Part shown: positions 6,108 to 10,076 of the stretch, one piece after another
Layout of the letters: every line of letters begins with the position of its first letter
How positions within the stretch are numbered: position 1 is the stretch's first letter
NCBI GenBank assembly: GCA_017520365.1
Contig: JAFXFQ010000069.1
Span: 1 to 10,076, forward strand
Reading direction: 5' to 3'
Length of the DNA: 10,076 nucleotides
Source of the DNA: Clostridia bacterium
GTDB lineage: Bacteria; Bacillota; Clostridia; Oscillospirales; CAG-272
Position numbers and translations under genes: made by a program
The notes under the pieces: model-generated
Told to the model about the DNA's origin: nothing
The model's input: only the letters and a program-made list of their open reading frames with translations
The model's database searches: none

Positions 6108-7496
6108 TTATTTTACTGTGATAACGTTAAGGCCGATGATCTTTGCGAAGAATTCAAGCTCCTTCAGATCGGCACCGTATACAAGAGCGGAGTGATGGGT
6201 AACTCCAGCCTTACTGATCTCCTCAAGGAAGTCGCCAAGGGGCATCTTGGGCTTCATCCAGCCGCGAACGCTACCCTGATAGTTATCCTTTTTAACGGAG
6301 AGCATCTCAACGGGGGAGATGAGCATATTATAGCCGTTCTCGCCCTTGAACACGTTGATAAACACAGCATCGCCGCCCTTGTAGCAGCCATAGCAAACAA
6401 CAGGATTGTCAGCCTCACCGAAGATGAAATCAGTTTCCTTGATCTCGGGCTTTGTGCCTGCCAGGGCAAGATTGAATTCGCCCATGTGAGAGAGGCAGAG
6501 GGAGCCGCCCTTCCAGTCGGGGCAGAATATCTCGATAAATGCCGCATCTGTGAATCCGCGGAGGAGTGCGCCTGTGATGGCGGCGGTGAGCACGTCACCC
6601 TCGCCTGCATAGCCTGTGCCTCTTGCCATAGCCTTGCAGGCCTCCATAAAGGGCATTACGGAGAGACCGTTGGAGGGTCTGATCTCGCGGAAGTTAACTG
6701 TGAAGGCGCCGAGGTTTTCGTTTTCGATCCACTTTCTGACAGCAAGGCAGTTGCGGACGGTCTTTGCGTGAGTATCCTTTGTAAAGGGAGAGATAACGTT
6801 GCACATCTCAAGGTCAGCCTTGATCTCCGCTTCGATCTCCTCCTCGGTAACTGCGCTCTGGAGAGCGGTGAGAGTTTTACCATCGGAATATACTGCTGTA
6901 ACGCCAAAGGTTTCGAGAAGCTCCTCGTCGGAGATGAGAAAGTCGCCCATACCGTCAAAGCTTCCGCCGATAGTACCTACACGGCTTCCCTTGAGGCTCT
7001 TTGCACCTGCGGCAGCCTTAACAAGGCGGGATGCCCTTTCAATAACGTCGCTCTGAGGGAAGTGACCTGCGGCAATTGCATAAGCCTTGCCGCGGCGAAG
7101 GAGCATATTTGTCATATCCATAACACCGTGGATGCCGTGGTTAAGGTTGATGGCATCGGGATCGTTGGAATGGAAGAAATCGTAAGTTTCTGTGGTATCG
7201 AGAACGACGATGGGCAGGTCTGTGCCTGCAAGTGCGTCGATGGACTCAAGTGAGGGGGAGTATGCAGCGTGCCAGGTCACGATGCAGTCACAGTCCTCTG
7301 CCTCGAACTTTGCAACGCAAGCCTCGAACTCAGGCTTGATGCGGCAGAAGGGATTACGAACGACGTCAAAGCCCTCCTCTTCAAAGGCACAGGCAAGCTT
7401 CTCGTAAAACTCGTCGAGTCGTCCTCTTACGGAAAGATTGATATCGTCGTAAAGCTTGATATAAAGGGGCATAAAGCCTATCTTGATCTTTTTCAT
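6108..7496 (-). CDS. L-arabinose/L-fucose isomerase-like enzyme
   Basis: A 462-residue cytoplasmic protein of the FucI/AraA structural superfamily, somewhat shorter than classical AraA (about 500). Four likely Mn-binding positions can be matched to AraA by local context: Glu299 in YAGEGDVLTA, Glu322 in FIEIF, His337 in LSHMGEFN, and His434/His435 in GVTHHSALVYG, close to the C-terminus as in AraA. The N-terminal half has the alternating alpha/beta pattern and the GGSFDGMGD stretch (177-185) found in this superfamily. The enzyme probably interconverts an aldose and a ketose, but the sugar cannot be told from sequence, and no kinase, transporter or aldolase is present in the window. The start has GAGG 10 bases upstream. 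A candidate promoter with a palindrome lies at 7533-7561. The neighbour upstream is an amidohydrolase, suggesting a shared catabolic route. Confidence 0.85.
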   Translation of the reverse strand: MKKIKIGFMPLYIKLYDDINLSVRGRLDEFYEKLACAFEEEGFDVVRNPFCRIKPEFEACVAKFEAEDCDCIVTWHAAYSPSLESIDALAGTDLPIVVLDTTETYDFFHSNDPDAINLNHGIHGVMDMTNMLLRRGKAYAIAAGHFPQSDVIERASRLVKAAAGAKSLKGSRVGTIGGSFDGMGDFLISDEELLETFGVTAVYSDGKTLTALQSAVTEEEIEAEIKADLEMCNVISPFTKDTHAKTVRNCLAVRKWIENENLGAFTVNFREIRPSNGLSVMPFMEACKAMARGTGYAGEGDVLTAAITGALLRGFTDAAFIEIFCPDWKGGSLCLSHMGEFNLALAGTKPEIKETDFIFGEADNPVVCYGCYKGGDAVFINVFKGENGYNMLISPVEMLSVKKDNYQGSVRGWMKPKMPLGDFLEEISKAGVTHHSALVYGADLKELEFFAKIIGLNVITVK

Positions 7497-7532
7497 TTTA
7501 TATGTACCTCGTTTTAATTATTGCAGATATTA

Positions 7533-7561
7533 GTTATAAAATAAATGTTGAAACATTTAAA
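7533..7561 (-). promoter_or_regulatory. Candidate isomerase promoter overlapped by an operator-like palindrome
   Basis: On the minus strand TTTAAA (7556-7561) and TATAAC (7533-7538) are 17 bases apart, a moderate promoter. The perfect inverted repeat TAAATGTT-GA-AACATTTA (7542-7559) lies inside the spacer and overlaps the -35 box. This is a classical place for a repressor to block transcription. No regulator gene is visible in the window. Confidence 0.45.
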
Positions 7562-7583
7562 TAAACAGAGTCTGAGAGTATAT

Positions 7584-7607
7584 AAGGCTCCCTCCGGGAG
7601 GGGCTTT
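7584..7607. other. GC-rich hairpin between the amidohydrolase and isomerase genes
   Basis: A stem of about 10 bp with one bulged T and a CGG loop, built around GGCTCCCTCCGGGAGGGGCTT. It lies 14 bases past the amidohydrolase stop on the minus strand and lacks a good T run on either strand. It may be a weak attenuator. It resembles the CTCCCTC/GAGGGAG hairpins that recur between genes in gut Clostridia, so it could instead be a remnant of such an element; no second copy is in this window. Confidence 0.45.
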
Positions 7608-7620
7608 GGGGGAAATCACA

Positions 7621-8649
7621 TCAAAAATTTATTCCAAACAGATTTGCGGCATTGTTGCAGAGAATATCCTCAACGTCGGAACGGGAAAGGGAAAGCTCCT
7701 CTGCCGCCTTCTTAAAGGAGCGAAGCTCCTCATACATAAAGGTGGTCATCTGAGAATAGTCATCAACCTCGCGCATATTGGGGTCGCCGGAGACGTCACC
7801 GTAGAATCCGCGGGGAACCACGTTTACGTATCTGTCCTCATCGCAGATGCGGTACATACGCATCTTTGTAATGGGCATATCGCTTCCGAACATGATGCGC
7901 TTTGTGCCAACGGTCTCAATGCATCTTCTGATGGCAAGGGTGAGGGTGTTGGCAGTGAAATCCCAAAGAAGATTCTTTGCGTCCTTGAGGACCTCGAAGG
8001 CATCACCGATATCGCCGGGAACGTATGCACGGCCGATATGAGCGATTATCACCTTGGCATTGGGATATTTTTCATCAATTTCAAGCATCTGAGCAAGGTT
8101 TACAGGGTCACGGAGACGGAGAGAACGGGGAATGTGGAGCATAACGATGCCGCCAAGCTCATCCATGACCTCCATATGCTCCTTTGTCAGGTAGTCGAAA
8201 ATACGGACTTCCTTTTCAGGTATGTATGAGGGACAGTTATTCAGATAGGGCTTGATTCCTGCAAAGCCGGCTTTCATAGCGGCTCGGATCTCGTCCTTCG
8301 TTGTATCCCAATTTGTGCAATAGAGTGCGGGGATGCTCTCCTGCTTTGCACAGGAAAGGGCATAGTCATTCACGTCGTCAAGTCTGCAGGTGGGCATACC
8401 CATAATTACAGCCTTTACGTTCTTACCGGGGAACATCTGTGAAAAGGAGTGCTTCATATCCTCGATGGTAAGATCGGGTGCCACCATATGAGGCCAGTTT
8501 ACACAGCCCTTACGGTTTTCAGGCTTTATTCTCTGCATCTCTTCCTTGTAGATATGGACGTGGGCGTCTACGATATTCTGAGGGAGAAAATCGCAAAGCT
8601 CCTCTTCCCATACTTTTCTGTCATAATCTGTAACGTTTACTCCGAACAT
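7621..8649 (-). CDS. Amidohydrolase family 2 protein (COG2159-like TIM-barrel metal hydrolase)
   Basis: A 342-residue cytoplasmic metal-dependent hydrolase or decarboxylase. Metal and catalytic motifs in order are DAHVH (His30, His32), GIKPYL (Lys133), MLHIPRS (His172), IAHIGRAY (His204) and FGSDMPITK (Asp257), ending with the usual NNAANLFG helix. This set fits the Amidohydrolase_2 group, which includes lactonases, decarboxylases and uncharacterised hydrolases; the substrate is not evident. The ATG at 8649 has GAGAGG 7 bases upstream; the frame reaches a TTG five codons earlier that overlaps this site and is not a credible start. It is the first gene of the minus-strand cluster, behind a consensus promoter at 8694-8723, and the isomerase follows 124 bases downstream. 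The pair could act on successive intermediates, for example a sugar-acid lactone and a sugar, but this is inference. Confidence 0.87.
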   Translation of the reverse strand: MFGVNVTDYDRKVWEEELCDFLPQNIVDAHVHIYKEEMQRIKPENRKGCVNWPHMVAPDLTIEDMKHSFSQMFPGKNVKAVIMGMPTCRLDDVNDYALSCAKQESIPALYCTNWDTTKDEIRAAMKAGFAGIKPYLNNCPSYIPEKEVRIFDYLTKEHMEVMDELGGIVMLHIPRSLRLRDPVNLAQMLEIDEKYPNAKVIIAHIGRAYVPGDIGDAFEVLKDAKNLLWDFTANTLTLAIRRCIETVGTKRIMFGSDMPITKMRMYRICDEDRYVNVVPRGFYGDVSGDPNMREVDDYSQMTTFMYEELRSFKKAAEELSLSRSDVEDILCNNAANLFGINF

Positions 8650-8693
8650 AATAATACCTCTCAAAGAATTATAAAATAATTACTTATCATCTT

Positions 8694-8723
8694 AATATAT
8701 CACAAAAAACGTAGGCGTGTCAA
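8694..8723 (-). promoter_or_regulatory. SigA-type promoter of the amidohydrolase cluster
   Basis: Minus-strand TTGACA (8718-8723), 18-base spacer, TATATT (8694-8699) with TGA immediately before it (extended -10). The amidohydrolase ATG is 44 bases downstream of the -10 box. Only about 70 bases separate it from the terminator of the acidic lipoprotein gene. Confidence 0.82.
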
Positions 8724-8792
8724 TGAATACGAAATATTTTTCCGTGCCTTCTGAAAATATCCTCCCGATTCAACGTATCCCCACACGGCATA

Positions 8793-8828
8793 AAAAAAAC
8801 AGATTCCCGAATGGGAATCTGTTTTTTT
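8793..8828 (-). terminator. Intrinsic terminator of the acidic lipoprotein gene
   Basis: A perfect 16-bp stem, arms 8793-8808 and 8813-8828, with a 4-base loop GAAT. The outer 7 pairs are A-T, giving a T tract on the minus strand right after the stop codon, and equally on the plus strand, so it can work in both directions. Confidence 0.92.
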
Positions 8829-8829
8829 A

Positions 8830-9795
8830 TCATATATTGGGAGTATACTTTTCAAAGCCCATATACTGAAGGTCGCCGATAAGAGCATCCAGATAGAGAG
8901 TGTCCGTGCCCTCGTCCACAACGTCAAGCTTTGCAAGGTCCTCCATCTGATCCTCTTTTGAAAGATCGTCAAGCTCGATCCTTACAACGACGTACTCCTC
9001 GTCGGCATAAATGTACACCTCGTCGGTATTGAGGTCAAGGCTGTCATATCTATCCTCATAATCCGCCAGGCATTCATCTATCTCATCATCGTCCATGTCT
9101 GTGATGTCTATAAACGAGGTCAAAAGAACGTGGATAACAACGTTTTCTTCAGAAATAAACTCGATCTCCTGAGAATCATCTCCTATTTCCTTCACGTAGA
9201 TGTGAGCCTCACGGTTTTCATAGGGATCCTCTGTCTCATCGTTCTCGATATATTCATCGGGAACATCGAAGCCCTGCGCTCCAAGAGCCACGAGAAAGTC
9301 TTCAACGTAGACTGCCTCCTCGGCATCCTCTTCTTTAATCACCATCAGGTCAATAAGATCCTCGATCTGATCTCTGTCGGTAACGTCATCGAAAGAAAGG
9401 ACCACATGAATCTCGTCTCCTGTAACATCGATATCATATTCACCGGCGCGAAGCTCGGAATAACCTACCTCAAGGTCTTCAGCCAGGTCCTCTGCTTCGC
9501 CTTCAGAAAGCCCGGATATGTCCTGTGTAATAGTAGTTGTCAGCTCGGTCACGATGCCGTCCTCTGCCTCAAACTCAACGATTATGGACACATCTCCGTC
9601 TTCCATGGTGTAGCAATGACTTCCGTTTTCAGCCGCCTCGTCTTCGTCATTATCGTCTTTTTCGCTTGTTTCCTTATCCTCAGCCTTATCGTCATCCCGG
9701 TCGCTGTTGCCGCCGCTGCTGCCGCTACCTGCGCTGCAGGCGCAAAGGGAGAACGTAAGAATAAGCGCGAGAAAAAGTGCAAAAAGTTTTTTCAT
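8830..9795 (-). CDS. Acidic lipoprotein with two tandem YehR/DUF1307-like domains
   Basis: A 321-residue exported lipoprotein: basic start, hydrophobic core, lipobox LCAC with Cys20, then a Gly/Ser and Asp/Glu/Lys-rich linker (about 21-57). The remainder is two related halves, about 59-176 and 197-315. Each has beta strands, an acidic helix, an Asp-Asp-x4-Asp-Gln-x-Glu-Asp-Leu block (residues 136-147 and 276-287, exactly 140 residues apart) and a closing DFLVALGAQGF or ALIGDLQYMGF helix. This order fits the YehR/DUF1307 lipoprotein pattern, which normally has one domain; the assignment is by remembered pattern only. The protein is extremely Asp/Glu-rich, so metal or cationic-ligand binding outside the membrane is possible but unproven. 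AAGGAG lies 8 bases before the ATG. It is a single-gene unit with its own promoter (9825-9853) and terminator. Confidence 0.85.
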   Translation of the reverse strand: MKKLFALFLALILTFSLCACSAGSGSSGGNSDRDDDKAEDKETSEKDDNDEDEAAENGSHCYTMEDGDVSIIVEFEAEDGIVTELTTTITQDISGLSEGEAEDLAEDLEVGYSELRAGEYDIDVTGDEIHVVLSFDDVTDRDQIEDLIDLMVIKEEDAEEAVYVEDFLVALGAQGFDVPDEYIENDETEDPYENREAHIYVKEIGDDSQEIEFISEENVVIHVLLTSFIDITDMDDDEIDECLADYEDRYDSLDLNTDEVYIYADEEYVVVRIELDDLSKEDQMEDLAKLDVVDEGTDTLYLDALIGDLQYMGFEKYTPNI

Positions 9796-9824
9796 GGTTA
9801 TTTCTCCTTGATTTTGTTAATCAT

Positions 9825-9853
9825 AGTATATCATCATCCCACAAGCTTGTCAA
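9825..9853 (-). promoter_or_regulatory. SigA-type promoter of the acidic lipoprotein
   Basis: Minus-strand TTGACA (9848-9853), 17-base spacer, TATACT (9825-9830) with a TGA extended -10. The ribosome binding site AAGGAG is at 9804-9809 and the start codon at 9793-9795, giving a leader of about 25 bases. Confidence 0.85.
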
Positions 9854-9958
9854 GGCGATGGCTCTTGCATCAAAGGCATCCGCACTTTGGGCTTTTTTGC
9901 AAAAAAATTCACCATTTCAAGCATTTTTCCTCCCGTCTTCAAAAAACCGTCACATTTG

Positions 9959-9977
9959 ATGGGTATAATAAGCCCAT
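9959..9977 (+). promoter_or_regulatory. Likely -10 region of the gene starting at 10015, flanked by a short dyad
   Basis: TATAAT at 9964-9969 lies 46 bases before the plus-strand start codon. No good -35 box is seen at 16-18 bases; only an A-rich tract is there, so the promoter may depend on an activator. ATGGG (9959-9963) and CCCAT (9973-9977) form an inverted repeat around the -10 box. Confidence 0.5.
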
Positions 9978-10014
9978 ACAACAAGAGAAAGCTAAATGTT
10001 GAAAGGATAAAAAA

Positions 10015-10076
10015 ATGGACGAATACAAAAACACGGACAACGCAAACGAGAGCCGTGACGAAGAAAGCTCCGTAAA
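10015..10076 (+). CDS. Unidentified protein, first 20 codons only (partial)
   Basis: The gene runs off the right edge. The ATG at 10015 has AAAGGA (10002-10007) 7 bases upstream. The 20 visible residues (MDEYKNTDNA, then NESRDEESSV) are hydrophilic and rich in Asn, Asp and Glu, like the disordered cytoplasmic N-tails that precede a membrane segment or a zinc-ribbon domain in many clostridial proteins. Function cannot be assigned. It is divergent from the acidic lipoprotein, and the two share a 219-base intergenic region. Confidence 0.7.
   Translation, partial: MDEYKNTDNANESRDEESSV

Noticed and set aside
5934..7253. Long plus-strand open frame of 439 codons
   Set aside because: It is antisense to the isomerase and editing genes, which have clear family motifs, ribosome binding sites and starts. 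Its translation is Cys/Ala-rich with no recognisable domain.
9130..10002. Plus-strand open frame of 290 codons
   Set aside because: It is a shadow of the acidic lipoprotein gene and runs across that gene's promoter. The apparent hydrophobic stretches are the antisense of Asp/Glu codons.

Overview
The window looks like a piece of chromosome from a Gram-positive, low-to-moderate GC anaerobe of the class Clostridia, probably an uncultured gut Oscillospirales-type bacterium. This is inferred from strong AGGAGG-type ribosome binding sites, SigA-type TTGACA/TATAAT promoters, Firmicutes-style lipoproteins, a YhaO/YhaN-type repair pair and a ProXp-ala/PrdX-type editing protein. No phage, transposase, integrase, CRISPR or toxin-antitoxin gene is visible. 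Most of the window is ordinary housekeeping and accessory metabolism, and no clearly new system was found.

Layout. 1-2170 (minus): a two-gene operon with a YhaO/SbcD-like nuclease first and a YhaN/SbcC-like ATPase second, the latter cut by the window edge. 2171-2404: a divergent promoter region. 2405-3454 (plus): a membrane-anchored YqkD-like alpha/beta hydrolase. 3555-4946 (plus): a PrsA/SurA-like lipoprotein chaperone whose own promoter overlaps the hydrolase stop codon, followed by a strong terminator. 4991-5240: a gene-free stretch of stem-loops and purine/pyrimidine-biased inverted repeats. 5241-5317 (minus): a CAU-anticodon tRNA with its own promoter and terminator.

5496-8649 (minus): a probable metabolic cluster. 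It is read in the order amidohydrolase (COG2159), arabinose/fucose-isomerase-like enzyme, and prolyl-tRNA editing deacylase. A consensus promoter lies in front of the amidohydrolase. A second, weaker promoter with an 18-nt operator-like palindrome lies in front of the isomerase. A 12-bp stem-loop separates the isomerase from the deacylase. 8830-9795 (minus): an acidic lipoprotein made of two tandem copies of a YehR/DUF1307-like domain, with its own promoter and terminator. 10015 to the end (plus): the first 20 codons of an unidentified gene.

The points most worth a second look are the internal duplication in the acidic lipoprotein, the isomerase/amidohydrolase pair with its palindromic operator, the structured region at 4989-5241 that could encode a small RNA, and the Ile2-versus-Met identity of the tRNA.
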